64,000 nt of DNA from positions 1,302,001 through 1,366,000 of the forward strand of contig NZ_CABDUX010000001.1 in assembly GCF_901411515.1 (NCBI RefSeq). The letters run 5' to 3'. The notes below the pieces were generated by a model. That model did not search any database. It saw only the letters and a program-made list of their open reading frames with translations, and was not told the origin of the DNA. This document shows positions 43,949-53,051 of the stretch, piece after piece (positions within the stretch are counted from its first letter, which is position 1; the number at the start of each line of letters is the position of its first letter). This DNA comes from Raoultibacter phocaeensis. GTDB lineage: Bacteria; Actinomycetota; Coriobacteriia; Coriobacteriales; Eggerthellaceae. The position numbers were made by a program, and so were the translations under genes.

Positions 43949-44500
43949 GTGCACGAAGACATACAGGAAGTGCTGTTCTCCGAAGAGGAAATCGCTTTGC
44001 GCGTTGCCCAAATCGGTGCTCAGATAACGAAGGACTACGCCGCTGCCGTCGAACGGGACGGTCAAGGCATCGTGCTCGTTTCGGTTCTGCGCGGTGCAGC
44101 TATCTTCATGGCCGATCTTGCGCGCACGATCGAGCTTCCGCTCGAGATGGACTACATGGCCATCTCGTCGTATGGAAACGGGGCGAAAAGCTCGGGGGTC
44201 GTTCGCATTCTGAAGGACCTCTCGTCGGAGGTGGAAGGCCGCCACATCATCGTGGCCGAAGACATCCTGGACAGCGGGCTTACGCTCACGTACCTGCTGA
44301 AAAACCTTGCTTCCCGCAATCCAGCATCGATCGAGGTCGCAACGCTTCTGCGGAAGAAAACGCTCGAGCAGGCCAAGATCGATTGCAAGTACATCGGATT
44401 CGAATGCCCCGACCAGTTCATAGTCGGCTACGGGCTCGACTTTGCGGAGCGCTACCGCAACCTGCCCTACATTGGCGTTCTGAAACCCGAAGTTTATTAG
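43949..44500 (+). CDS. hpt: Hypoxanthine phosphoribosyltransferase
   Basis: The product is 183 residues. The PRPP-binding motif is HIIVAEDILDSGLTL, and the family N-terminus HEDIQEVLFSEEEI follows the start. It converts hypoxanthine (and usually guanine) plus PRPP to the nucleotide. I chose the GTG at 43949 because it gives the standard length and N-terminus and has AGAAGG six bases upstream. An in-frame ATG at 43859 would add 30 Cys- and His-containing residues not typical of the family. It lies upstream of ftsH, as in many actinobacteria. Confidence 0.9.
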   Translation: MHEDIQEVLFSEEEIALRVAQIGAQITKDYAAAVERDGQGIVLVSVLRGAAIFMADLARTIELPLEMDYMAISSYGNGAKSSGVVRILKDLSSEVEGRHIIVAEDILDSGLTLTYLLKNLASRNPASIEVATLLRKKTLEQAKIDCKYIGFECPDQFIVGYGLDFAERYRNLPYIGVLKPEVY

Positions 44501-44554
44501 GCTCATACACCTGACTTGTCAGGGCAAACTCGGCAATAGAAAGATACAGACCAC

Positions 44555-46999
44555 ATGGCAAACCAACAGCAAAGACAACCGCAGCCGCCCAGCACAAGGA
44601 CGACCATCATTTCGGTCGTGCTGTTCATGATCGTTGCCTTCTTCGTCGGCAGCCAGTTCATGAACATGTCGAATACGACCCAGACCGATACGCTCATTAC
44701 CTCGGAATTCGTCCAGGCAGTCGAGCAGGATCGCGTCAACAAGGTCATCTACAATGCGGGCGACTATACCGTATCCGGTACGTACTATCCCGCCATCACC
44801 TCCGGTTCGACTGCCGCCGCCGCGTTCAACAGCGCGTTCGAGGCGATGAACGCGAAGATGGGCATGATGAAAAACCCGCTTGACGGTAAACCGCTTGCCG
44901 GGGTGGGCACCACCGATCTGTCGATCTCCACGCTCGGCAACGAGCGCAACTACACCTCCACCTACGTCGGGCAGGATTCGCTCGGCGAGCTTTTGGCCGC
45001 TCATCCCAACATCCAGTACGAAGTGCGCCTGCCCTCTGGCCTGCTCGAGCTTCTCGGAACGTTCTTGCCGTTCTTGCTCCTCGCAGGTTTGCTGATCTTC
45101 TTCTTCACGTCGATGCAGAAAGCGAACAACTCGCAGATGTCGTTCGGCAAGGCGAAGACTAAAAAGGCAGCCGAGGAGCGCCCCGATGTCAAATTCTCCG
45201 ATGTTGCAGGCGTCGATGAAGCCGTCGAGGAGATGACCGAGATTAAGGACTTCCTCGCCAATCCGGCGAAATACCAATCGATGGGCGCGAAGATCCCCCG
45301 CGGTTGCTTGCTCGTGGGACCTCCCGGTACAGGCAAGACGCTTCTGGCTCGCGCAGTTGCAGGCGAAGCCGGTGTGCCGTTCTTCAGCATTTCGGGTTCC
45401 GACTTCGTCGAGATGTTCGTTGGCGTGGGCGCTTCGCGCGTGCGCGACTTGTTCCAGCAGGCGAAGGACTCTTCGCCCTCCATCATCTTCATCGACGAGA
45501 TCGATGCGGTCGGCCGTCAGCGCGGTGCAGGCCTCGGCGGTGGCCATGACGAACGCGAGCAGACCTTGAACCAGCTCCTCGTCGAGATGGACGGCTTCGA
45601 TTCGAACGATTCGGTCGTGCTCATTGCAGCGACGAACCGCGCAGACATCCTCGATCCCGCGCTGCTGCGTCCGGGTCGTTTCGATCGTCAGATCGTCGTG
45701 GACGCACCCGATGTGAAGGGCCGCGAGAAGATCCTCAAGGTGCACTCCAAAGACAAGCCGCTCGGCAGCGACGTCGATCTTGCGAAGGTCGCCAAGCTCA
45801 CACCGGGCTTCACGGGTGCCGATCTGGCGAACCTCATGAACGAAAGTGCCCTTCTCACAGCGCGCCGCAACAAGAAGATCATCACCCAACAAGAGGTGAG
45901 CGAATCGATGGAGCGTGTTATCGCCGGTCCCGAACGCAAGGGTCGCGTCATGGACGAGCAGACCAAGCGCACGATCGCCTATCACGAGAGCGGCCATGCC
46001 CTCATCGGCCACCTGCTCCCGAAGGCCGATCCGGTACATAAGATCTCGATCATCTCGCGTGGACGCGCGCTCGGTTACACGCTGTCCATCCCGAAAGAGG
46101 ACAAGGTGCTCAACAGCTTGGGCGAGATGCACGACGAACTCGCAGTGTTCTTGGGCGGCCGTGTTGCAGAGGAAATTTTCTGCGACGACATCACGACGGG
46201 CGCTTCGAACGACCTCGAGCGCGCAACAAAGATGGCCCGTGCTATCGTGACGCAGTACGGTATGAGCTCTGAGCTGGGCACGCAGGTGTTCGGGCAGCCC
46301 AACCACGAGGTCTTCCTCGGGCGCGATTACGGCAATACGCAGGACTACTCCGAGGAAACCGCCAAGCGCATCGACGACGAGGTCGCGCGCATCATGAAGA
46401 ACGCGCACGATCGCGCCTATGAAATTCTCTCGAAGAACCGCGAGCAGATGGACCTCATGGCGAGCGTGCTTTTGGAGCGCGAAACCGTCGAAGGGGAAGC
46501 GTGCGAAGCGCTGCTCAACAACACCTGGTCCGATTACCTCAATCGCGAGAAGGACATCATCGCCAAGAAGGAGGCCGAAGAGGCCGAAGCACGTCGCAAG
46601 GACGAAGAGGCCATGAAGGCCGCCGAAGAGGCGCGTAAATCAGAAGAGCAGGCGCAACTCACCGATCCGAACTGGCGCAGCGAGGAAGTCGCACCGGGCG
46701 ATCAGGATCCGAACGATCCGGGCCGTCCTGCGGCCCCGGGCGGCGGATCGAGCTTCTTCGCCGAGCTCGAGAATCGTTTCCAGGAACTGCTCGACGAATC
46801 GGCGGTCGATCCGAATGCCAAGAAGCCGTCAGACGGCAAAAGCGTGCCGACGGAGCGCTACAGCACGAAGGATTCAGATGGCACGGCCAAGGCCGATGAG
46901 ACGCCCAAGTCGGGCGGAGCGGACGGGGCCGACACCGCGACCGATCCCGACCCTGAGCGAAAAACCGACGACGACCAGAAGAAAGACGGCGATAAGTAA
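44555..46999 (+). CDS. ftsH: ATP-dependent zinc metalloprotease FtsH
   Basis: The product is 814 residues. Two transmembrane helices (about 17-37 and 170-190) flank an extracytoplasmic domain. The AAA ATPase follows, with Walker A GPPGTGKT (about 255-262), [11 protein letters not shown] and the second region of homology [22 protein letters not shown]. The zinc protease motif is HESGH (about 476-480). A long acidic C-terminal tail (about 670-814) rich in Asp, Pro and Lys is longer than in model FtsH. It degrades membrane and short-lived cytosolic proteins. It is followed by folP-folK after 3 bp. Confidence 0.95.
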   Translation: MANQQQRQPQPPSTRTTIISVVLFMIVAFFVGSQFMNMSNTTQTDTLITSEFVQAVEQDRVNKVIYNAGDYTVSGTYYPAITSGSTAAAAFNSAFEAMNAKMGMMKNPLDGKPLAGVGTTDLSISTLGNERNYTSTYVGQDSLGELLAAHPNIQYEVRLPSGLLELLGTFLPFLLLAGLLIFFFTSMQKANNSQMSFGKAKTKKAAEERPDVKFSDVAGVDEAVEEMTEIKDFLANPAKYQSMGAKIPRGCLLVGPPGTGKTLLARAVAGEAGVPFFSISGSDFVEMFVGVGASRVRDLFQQAKDSSPSIIFIDEIDAVGRQRGAGLGGGHDEREQTLNQLLVEMDGFDSNDSVVLIAATNRADILDPALLRPGRFDRQIVVDAPDVKGREKILKVHSKDKPLGSDVDLAKVAKLTPGFTGADLANLMNESALLTARRNKKIITQQEVSESMERVIAGPERKGRVMDEQTKRTIAYHESGHALIGHLLPKADPVHKISIISRGRALGYTLSIPKEDKVLNSLGEMHDELAVFLGGRVAEEIFCDDITTGASNDLERATKMARAIVTQYGMSSELGTQVFGQPNHEVFLGRDYGNTQDYSEETAKRIDDEVARIMKNAHDRAYEILSKNREQMDLMASVLLERETVEGEACEALLNNTWSDYLNREKDIIAKKEAEEAEARRKDEEAMKAAEEARKSEEQAQLTDPNWRSEEVAPGDQDPNDPGRPAAPGGGSSFFAELENRFQELLDESAVDPNAKKPSDGKSVPTERYSTKDSDGTAKADETPKSGGADGADTATDPDPERKTDDDQKKDGDK

Positions 47000-47002
47000 C
47001 CG

Positions 47003-48322
47003 ATGATCTGGCACTGCGCAGAATTCGAATTCGATACCAGGATGCCCACCGTGATGGGCATCCTCAACGTTACGCCCGATTCGTTCTCCGATGGCGGCGA
47101 CCACGCCGATTTTGCCGTCGCAGTCGAGCGGGCCCTTGCCATGGTTAAAGAGGGTGCCCGCATCATCGACGTGGGCGGAGAGTCTACGCGCCCCGGATCT
47201 GCCGAAGTCTCGATCGACGAGGAGCTTGCTCGCACGGTGCGCGTCGTCTCCGAGCTCGCCGCGCACGGCGTATGCGTGAGCATCGATACGCGTCATGCTG
47301 CAGTTGCCCGCGCATGCGTCGAGGCCGGTGCCTCGATCATCAACGACGTGTCGGGATTCCGCGATCCAGCGATGGTCGAAGTCGCGCGGGGGTGTTCGGC
47401 GGGGCTCGTGGTCATGCACATGCAAGGCGAGCCGAAAACCATGCAGGACAATCCCGTTTACGACGATGTGGTGGAGGATGTGAAGCGCTACCTGCGCGAC
47501 CGGGCCGCCGAGCTCGAAGCGCAGGGCATCGCACACGAACGCATCTGCATCGATCCTGGCCCTGGGTTCGGAAAAACACCGAAGCAGACAAACGAGCTTC
47601 TGCTGAACATGCACCAGTTTGCACGCCTCGGGTATCCGCTCATGGTGGCCGTGTCGCGCAAGAGCCACATCGGTGCCCTCTACGGCATCGAGAACCCGAA
47701 GGACCGCGACGAGGTTTCGGCGAAACAGGCGCTCGAGGCCGTCGAGCTCGGCGCGAGCGTCGTGCGCACGCATAACGTTGCGCTCACCTGCGAGGCCCTC
47801 AAGGATCTGCGACCCTATTGTTTTTTGGGTCTCGGATCGAACGTTGCGCTTGTGGGCGAAGCGGGCGAGGAGCGCGAAGCGAAGATCGCCGTGCTCAACG
47901 AGGTGATCGGAAATCTCGCCGTGCTTCCCGATTCTCAGCTCATCGACGTGTCGAGCTTCTACGAGAGCGAGCCTGCTTACTTCGAAGATCAAGATCCGTT
48001 CGTAAACGCTGTCGCCCTTATTCGCACGGGTATCGGTCCGCACGATCTGCTCGCGTACGCGCATGCGATCGAGAACCGCTTCGGCCGCACCCGCACGGTG
48101 AAAAACGGTCCCCGAACCTGCGATGTCGACATCCTCGATTATCAGTGCTACCGGTGTGACGACGAGCGCCTCACCTTGCCGCATCCGCTTTTGACCGAAC
48201 GCGATTTCGTAGTGAAGCCGCTTTTGGAATTGCGACCCGGCCATGTGCTTGCCAACGGAACGGCAGTAAGCGAGCAGACGGTTGAGGTCGGCCATGCGGT
48301 CAAGCTCGATCAGCACTTTTAG
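47003..48322 (+). CDS. folP/folK: Bifunctional dihydropteroate synthase / HPPK (FolP-FolK fusion)
   Basis: The product is 439 residues. The N-terminal dihydropteroate synthase (about 1-268) has MGILNVTPDSFSDGG, GGESTRPGS and DPGPGFGKT. The C-terminal 6-hydroxymethyl-dihydropterin pyrophosphokinase (about 272-439) has FLGLGSNV and PRTCDVDIL. HPPK normally acts just before DHPS, so the fusion joins consecutive steps of folate synthesis, though in reverse order along the chain. No folE or folB is in the window. It lies between ftsH and birA and is probably co-transcribed. Confidence 0.93.
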   Translation: MIWHCAEFEFDTRMPTVMGILNVTPDSFSDGGDHADFAVAVERALAMVKEGARIIDVGGESTRPGSAEVSIDEELARTVRVVSELAAHGVCVSIDTRHAAVARACVEAGASIINDVSGFRDPAMVEVARGCSAGLVVMHMQGEPKTMQDNPVYDDVVEDVKRYLRDRAAELEAQGIAHERICIDPGPGFGKTPKQTNELLLNMHQFARLGYPLMVAVSRKSHIGALYGIENPKDRDEVSAKQALEAVELGASVVRTHNVALTCEALKDLRPYCFLGLGSNVALVGEAGEEREAKIAVLNEVIGNLAVLPDSQLIDVSSFYESEPAYFEDQDPFVNAVALIRTGIGPHDLLAYAHAIENRFGRTRTVKNGPRTCDVDILDYQCYRCDDERLTLPHPLLTERDFVVKPLLELRPGHVLANGTAVSEQTVEVGHAVKLDQHF

Positions 48323-48334
48323 GCGATACCGACC

Positions 48335-49162
48335 ATGCTCGACGCTGCAGTGATCGAAGAGGCGGTACGCGGCACCCGTGTGCCGTTTGCCGTCACGTGC
48401 TTCGATGAAATCGAGTCGACGAACGAAGAGATCAAGCGCCTCATTGCTTCGGGAGCCGCCGAGGGAACGGTGGTAACTTCGATCGTGCAGACGGGTGGAT
48501 ACGGTCGCCAAGGCCGCAGGTGGGCGAGTCCTGCTGGAAGCCTGTATCTTTCCGTCTTGCTGCGCCCTCTCGGCCACGGTGTTGCACAGGGGTCGCTTCC
48601 CACGCTCAGCCTGGTTGTCGCCCTCGCCGTCCGAGAAACGCTTCGCGCGTACGGTGCTCGCGGGGTGTGCGTCAAATGGCCCAACGACGTGCTGTGCGAC
48701 CAGGGAAAGCTCTGCGGTATATCGCTCGAAGCGCTCGATCGCAGCGTATGTATCGGCATCGGCATCAACGTGTTCGCACCCGATGAGTTCCCCCCAACGA
48801 CAGGCGCGTTCCAACCTGCGTACCTAGAGCGTGTCGGCGATCTTGGAGCGTTTGGCAAACGGGTTTTGAGCGAGCCGGAGGCTCTTCGAAACGAAGTGCT
48901 CGAAACGCTTGCCGCGCACCTGCTCGCCGCGCTCGATCGTTGCTATGCGCGGTGGCTCGCCGAAGGCTTCGAGGCATTCACGAGCGAGTACCATGACTGC
49001 GCGTTTCTCAACGGCAGGAGTGTGGGCATCTCGTCGATGAGCGGAGATATCGTGGCCTCGGGTCGTGTCGTGCGCGTGGATGAGCGCGGCAACCTCGTAC
49101 TGCTCGACGAGCACGGCCGCGAGCATTGTATCGCTTCCGGCGAAGCGCACGTGGTCTTGTAG
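48335..49162 (+). CDS. birA: Biotin-protein ligase, catalytic type without HTH
   Basis: The product is 275 residues. The catalytic core has STNEEIKRL, the biotinyl-AMP loop GGYGRQGRRW, SLYLSVLLRP and VKWPNDVL, and there is a C-terminal SH3-like part (GRVVRVDERGNLVLLDEHG). It lacks the N-terminal DNA-binding domain of E. coli BirA, so it should not repress transcription. It attaches biotin to carboxylases. It starts 12 bp after folP-folK. The biotin importer bioY lies 4 kb downstream, beyond an IS element. Confidence 0.93.
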   Translation: MLDAAVIEEAVRGTRVPFAVTCFDEIESTNEEIKRLIASGAAEGTVVTSIVQTGGYGRQGRRWASPAGSLYLSVLLRPLGHGVAQGSLPTLSLVVALAVRETLRAYGARGVCVKWPNDVLCDQGKLCGISLEALDRSVCIGIGINVFAPDEFPPTTGAFQPAYLERVGDLGAFGKRVLSEPEALRNEVLETLAAHLLAALDRCYARWLAEGFEAFTSEYHDCAFLNGRSVGISSMSGDIVASGRVVRVDERGNLVLLDEHGREHCIASGEAHVVL

Positions 49163-49192
49163 CCCAGGGCGTCTGTCTGCGAGCGAAAACGC

Positions 49193-49412
49193 CCCGCGGC
49201 TCGTGCGGCATCTCCTCGAAACGTACAGCGTCCGCAACGCCCGGCATCCTCCACGTGCGGCATCACTTGCGAGGCGCAACGTCCGTTATGCGCGTCAATC
49301 GCTTCGCCACGCCCGGCATTTACGACGCGCGGCATCCACCACGTGCGTTTTTAATCGAGACGAGCAGCATCCGCCACAGCCAGCATCTGCGACGCGCGGC
49401 GCTCACGTGTAC
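49193..49412. repeat. Degenerate tandem repeat after birA
   Basis: About six diverged units built on CGGCATC-N-CACGTGCG/GACGCGCG occupy the gap between birA and palindrome P3b. All frames read as Arg/His-rich repeats without a ribosome site, so I do not call a gene. Confidence 0.6.
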
Positions 49413-49595
49413 CTGATTTCGCGTGCGGATCTAGTTTCTGTTCCCGAGTCCGCTGATTCTGGCACAAAATTGGAGGTTTGACAATTGTATAACTAGATAC
49501 TTAAATGAATTTGAGAAAACAGGAAGCAAAACGCCTGGTCGGAAAAATGCACATCATCCAAAATTTAAAGTATGGTATTCCTTAATTGTCAAACC

Positions 49596-51153
49596 GGAGG
49601 TGCGGCAGGAAGCTGGACCGCCGGCAGGCGGTCCACGACCGATCGAGCGGCCCCCGCGGGGGCCGCGAGGAGGGAGCCGCATGTACACGGAAAGGGAGAA
49701 GGTCCGCTACGTCGAGACGATGTGGGCCGAGGGGCTCACGCCCCGCGCCGCCGAGCGGAAATGGGGGACCCCGTCCAGGGAGTCGCTGAGGCGGTGGCTG
49801 GAGCAGGCCGAGGAGGGCTCCCTGCCGGCGGAGATGCCCAGGGTGAAGGGGCGCGCCGAGCACGCGCCCCACTCCCGCTACCCCGAGGCCACCAAGGCGG
49901 AGGCCGTCCGCCTCTACGGCCTCGGGGAGAAGCCCGCGCACATCGCCCGCCGCCTCGGCATCGCCGAAGCGAGCATAATATCGGTCTGGAGCAGGAAGGC
50001 CCGCAAAAGCGCTATCATGTCCGAGACCGGCGCGGAGGGCGCGCCGCGCGAGGACGAGGGGGCGAAGCCGGGCATGGGGCAGGCGGCGGGATCGGACGAC
50101 AGGCGGATCGAGGCCCTCCGGGCCGAGCTCGAGGAGGCGCTCTTCGAGGTGAGCGTCTACAAGGAGCTGATGCGCGACCCAAAAGCCGCAAGCCCGGCGA
50201 GCCTGTCGAAGAGGCGGCTCGTCGGGTTAGGCGAGAGGCTGAGGCGGGACTGCGGGTGCTCCCTGGCCCGGATCTCGACGTTCTTGGGAATCTCGAAGAG
50301 CACCTACCTCTACCACCGGGCGAGGCTCGATAGCCCGTCCGGCATGACGGACGGGGGCTTCGACGGGGCCGTGGCCGCGGCCTTCGCGGAGAACGGCGGG
50401 ATCTACGGCTACCGCCGCCTCAAGGCGGCGCTGGAGGCCGGCGGCGTCCGCGCGCCCGAGCGCAGGGTGCGCGAGTCGATGGCGCGCCAGGGGCTCGTCG
50501 CCCGGTGCTCCAGGTCGGAGAAGAGATGGAGCTCGTACGCGGGCGAGGTGTCGGACGCGCCCGGGAACCTGCTGCTCGGCGAGCACGGGAGGCACGACTT
50601 CTCGGCGGACGCGCCCAACGAGCTGTGGCTCACCGACATCACCGAGATGCGGGGGCGCGACGGCAAGTGCTACCTGTCCGCCGTCGTCGACTGCTTCGAC
50701 GGCAAGGTCGTCGCCTGGCGCGCCTCGGAGAGCCCCAACGCCGAGCTCGCGAACTCCACGCTCGCCGACGCGATAGCGACGCTTCGGGAGGGCCAGCGTC
50801 CCGTCATCCACTCCGACCGCGGCGGGCACTACCGCTGGAAGGGGTGGATCGCGCTGTGCGAGGGGGCCGGCCTCGTGCGCTCGATGTCGCGCAAGGGGCA
50901 CAGCCCCGACAACGCGGCGTGCGAGGGCTTCTTCGGCCGGGCGAAGGTCGAGGCGTTCCATTCGCTCGTGCGCGCGGGGGCGCCCGTCGCCGAGATATTC
51001 GAGGCCGTCGCGCGCTACATCACGTGGTACAATGACGGCCGCCTCAAGACGTTCAGGGAGAACGGGAAGAAGGCCACCTGCGAGACCATCGAGGGCCGCC
51101 GCAGGAGGCTCGGGCTGGCGGCCTGAGCAGTCCAAGAATCCTGCCGCACCCCC
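49596..51153 (+). mobile_element. IS3-family insertion sequence, copy 2
   Basis: The element is 1558 bp with terminal repeats GGAGGTGCGGCAGGA and (complement) GGGGGTGCGGCAGGA, 14 of 15 identical. The 4-bp target duplication AACC is at 49592-49595 and 51154-51157. It is in the opposite orientation to copy 1 and at the same position of the homologous palindrome. Identical copies indicate recent transposition or conversion. Confidence 0.92.
49681..51126 (+). CDS. IS3-family transposase, single fused frame (copy 2)
   Basis: The product is 481 residues, the same as copy 1. The DDE residues are Asp319, Asp379 and Glu415. The N-terminal region includes a helix-turn-helix (ERKWGTPSRESLRRWLEQA) and a second recognition helix (PAHIARRLGIAEASIISVW) that could read the palindromic target or the element ends. 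The ATG has GAGGAGGGAGCC upstream. The frame is intact over the full element. Confidence 0.93.
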   Translation: MYTEREKVRYVETMWAEGLTPRAAERKWGTPSRESLRRWLEQAEEGSLPAEMPRVKGRAEHAPHSRYPEATKAEAVRLYGLGEKPAHIARRLGIAEASIISVWSRKARKSAIMSETGAEGAPREDEGAKPGMGQAAGSDDRRIEALRAELEEALFEVSVYKELMRDPKAASPASLSKRRLVGLGERLRRDCGCSLARISTFLGISKSTYLYHRARLDSPSGMTDGGFDGAVAAAFAENGGIYGYRRLKAALEAGGVRAPERRVRESMARQGLVARCSRSEKRWSSYAGEVSDAPGNLLLGEHGRHDFSADAPNELWLTDITEMRGRDGKCYLSAVVDCFDGKVVAWRASESPNAELANSTLADAIATLREGQRPVIHSDRGGHYRWKGWIALCEGAGLVRSMSRKGHSPDNAACEGFFGRAKVEAFHSLVRAGAPVAEIFEAVARYITWYNDGRLKTFRENGKKATCETIEGRRRRLGLAA

Positions 51154-51327
51154 AACCTCCAATTTTGTGCCAAGATCTTGGAAGTTCGGAACATGGAACC
51201 GGCAAACAGCGTGTTTTGCGAACAGGTTCGCGCCCGCCATGCCATCGGCGCGTCATGTGCATCCAACATGCACCCTGTTTCGACACGCCGCCGCATCTGC
51301 CTTCTCGTCGCATCGTGCGCTTCCAAG

Positions 51328-51369
51328 TGCGAAGGCAGCCTCCCGCGCTGCGAAGGCAGCCTCCCGCGC
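51328..51369. repeat. 21-bp direct tandem duplication
   Basis: Two exact adjacent copies of a 21-bp unit (TGCGAAGGCAGCCTCCCGCG followed by C) lie in the 250-bp gap between palindrome P3b and the MATE gene. Nothing else is evident there. Confidence 0.8.
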
Positions 51370-51445
51370 GCCAAATCAACCGCAAAGCGATATGAGGGCG
51401 AAGGCGGGAGTCGACCGCCTTTCATTTGAGCTCCCAAGGAGTAGA

Positions 51446-52966
51446 ATGATATCTTTACAGGGATCTCGTAGAGGTAAGGAAGGAATCGCGCACCGTATGG
51501 CAGCTCAAGCATCAGATCCGTCGACTCGATTGGAAGAGCCGGTCAAGTCCGACAAAGTGAGCCGCATGGGGACCGATTCCATCCCGAAGCTCATTACGGA
51601 GTTCGCCATACCGGCTATCCTCGGCATGCTCGTCAACGGTGCGTACAACGTCATCGATTCGATTTTTCTCGGTCAGGCTATGGGCGAAATCGGCTTATCG
51701 GCGGCAACAGTAGCGAACCCCATCATGACGGTATTTTTGGCAATCGCCATGCTCATCGGCAACGGCGGCAACGCGCTTGCGGCGCTCAGGCTCGGCGAGG
51801 GCAGGAGAAACGATGCCGAGTGCAGCTTGGGCAACACGGTCAGCCTGAGCATCTTGTTCGCAATCGTGATCGCGCTTTGCGCGGCGAGCCCACCTGTTCT
51901 CGACGCCTTGCTCACGCTCTCGAGTGCAACCGATGAGGTGCGCCCCTACGCTGCATCGTTCATCCGCATTATCTGCTTCGGGTTCATCTTCCAGTGCATC
52001 GGCATGGGCGTGAACAACTTCATCCGTACTGCCGGAGCTCCGAATCGCGCACTCGTGACCATGCTGATCGGTGCTGTAGCCTGTACGGCGTTCAACTACC
52101 TGTTCGTTATCAGGTTCGGTTGGGGCGTCGAGGGCAGTGCGCTCGCGACCATCTGTGGCCAGGCGATCTCATGCATCACGGTGCTCTGGTACTTCATCAT
52201 GACCAAGAACGTACCGCTGAAGCTGCGTCTCGTTGCCATGAGGCCCGACCCCAAGGTGATCGGCACCATCCTCACGCTCGGGTTGGCGAGTTTCGTGGTG
52301 CAGGCGGGTATGGCTGTTGTGAACTTCGTGATAAACCTCATGCTCGTGAAGTACGGCGCGCTCAACCCCATCGGCGCCGATGATGCGCTCGCTTCGATCG
52401 GCGTAGTGCAGCGTGTTGCGATCTTCGCCACCCTGCCTCTCGTGGGCGTGTCGATCGCCATCCAGCCGTTGCTCGGCTTTAATTACGGCGCGAAGTTGAT
52501 CGCGCGCGTGCGCAAGACGCTGTGGTACGGCATTGCGGCCGCTACATCCATCGGCCTTGTCATGTGGGCGATCGTGCATCTGTTCCCCGAGGCTATCGTG
52601 GGCGCATTCGGCATCAGGCACCCCGAGCTCGTGGAATTCACCGTGTTCGCGCTCAAAGTGCAGCTTATGATGCTGCCTTTCATCGGCTTTCAGATCGTCG
52701 GTGCGAACTACTTCCAGGCAACGGGTCAGCCGCTTAAATCGATCATCCTCTCGCTCACGCGGCAGATACTGTTTCTCATTCCGCTTTTGTTTGTGCTGCC
52801 CGAGATGCTGCCGAGCGTGCTTGCGCAGTTCACAAGCCTCGATGCAATCTACTTCGCCGCCCCCATGGCCGATTTCCTCTCCATCTTCACCACTGCGGTG
52901 TTCATTATGCTTGAGATGAAACGCCTCGGCAAACTCGAGCGTAAAGAGATCACGGCGAAGTTTTAG
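51446..52966 (+). CDS. MATE-family efflux transporter (MepA-like)
   Basis: The product is 506 residues with twelve membrane helices. The first starts near IPKLITEFAIPAILGMLVNGAYNVIDSIFLG, split here after ITEFAIPAILG, a typical MATE opening. The second half repeats the pattern. MepA-like proteins export cationic drugs or metabolites using sodium or proton gradients. ATG 51446 has AAGGAG five bases upstream but adds a soluble N-terminus. ATG 51497 would give a more usual length with a poorly spaced site. The palindrome and IS copy 2 lie just upstream and may influence its transcription. Confidence 0.9.
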   Translation: MISLQGSRRGKEGIAHRMAAQASDPSTRLEEPVKSDKVSRMGTDSIPKLITEFAIPAILGMLVNGAYNVIDSIFLGQAMGEIGLSAATVANPIMTVFLAIAMLIGNGGNALAALRLGEGRRNDAECSLGNTVSLSILFAIVIALCAASPPVLDALLTLSSATDEVRPYAASFIRIICFGFIFQCIGMGVNNFIRTAGAPNRALVTMLIGAVACTAFNYLFVIRFGWGVEGSALATICGQAISCITVLWYFIMTKNVPLKLRLVAMRPDPKVIGTILTLGLASFVVQAGMAVVNFVINLMLVKYGALNPIGADDALASIGVVQRVAIFATLPLVGVSIAIQPLLGFNYGAKLIARVRKTLWYGIAAATSIGLVMWAIVHLFPEAIVGAFGIRHPELVEFTVFALKVQLMMLPFIGFQIVGANYFQATGQPLKSIILSLTRQILFLIPLLFVLPEMLPSVLAQFTSLDAIYFAAPMADFLSIFTTAVFIMLEMKRLGKLERKEITAKF

Positions 52967-53051
52967 CAGGGTTTCGCGTCACCCAGCTCGGATTCCTGCG
53001 CTTGTGCGCTGGCACGCCTTCTGCGAGCATTGACCCGAGGAGGTTCGCTCT

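Larger units (their letters stand above)
49439..51193. repeat. Palindromic repeat P3b, interrupted by IS copy 2
   Basis: Removing the IS and one duplication leaves a 149-bp element whose 26-bp ends are perfect inverted repeats (GGCACAAAATTGGAGGTTTG..., 49461 and 51171). The flanks pair outward to TGTTCC/GGAACA (49439 and 51193). The interior arms (AGATACTTAAAT against TTTAAAGTAT) also pair. It is the homologue of P3a. Confidence 0.85.

Noticed and set aside
49163-49460. Arg/His-rich repeated frames after birA
   Set aside because: Several frames are open at once because of a degenerate tandem DNA repeat. None has a start with a ribosome site.
49461-51171. Taking the IS as 1711 bp with GGCACAAAATTGGAGGTT terminal repeats
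   Set aside because: The outer 149 bp diverge between copies while the inner 1558 bp look identical, and AACC duplications border the inner element. The outer repeats belong to a pre-existing palindrome, not to the IS.
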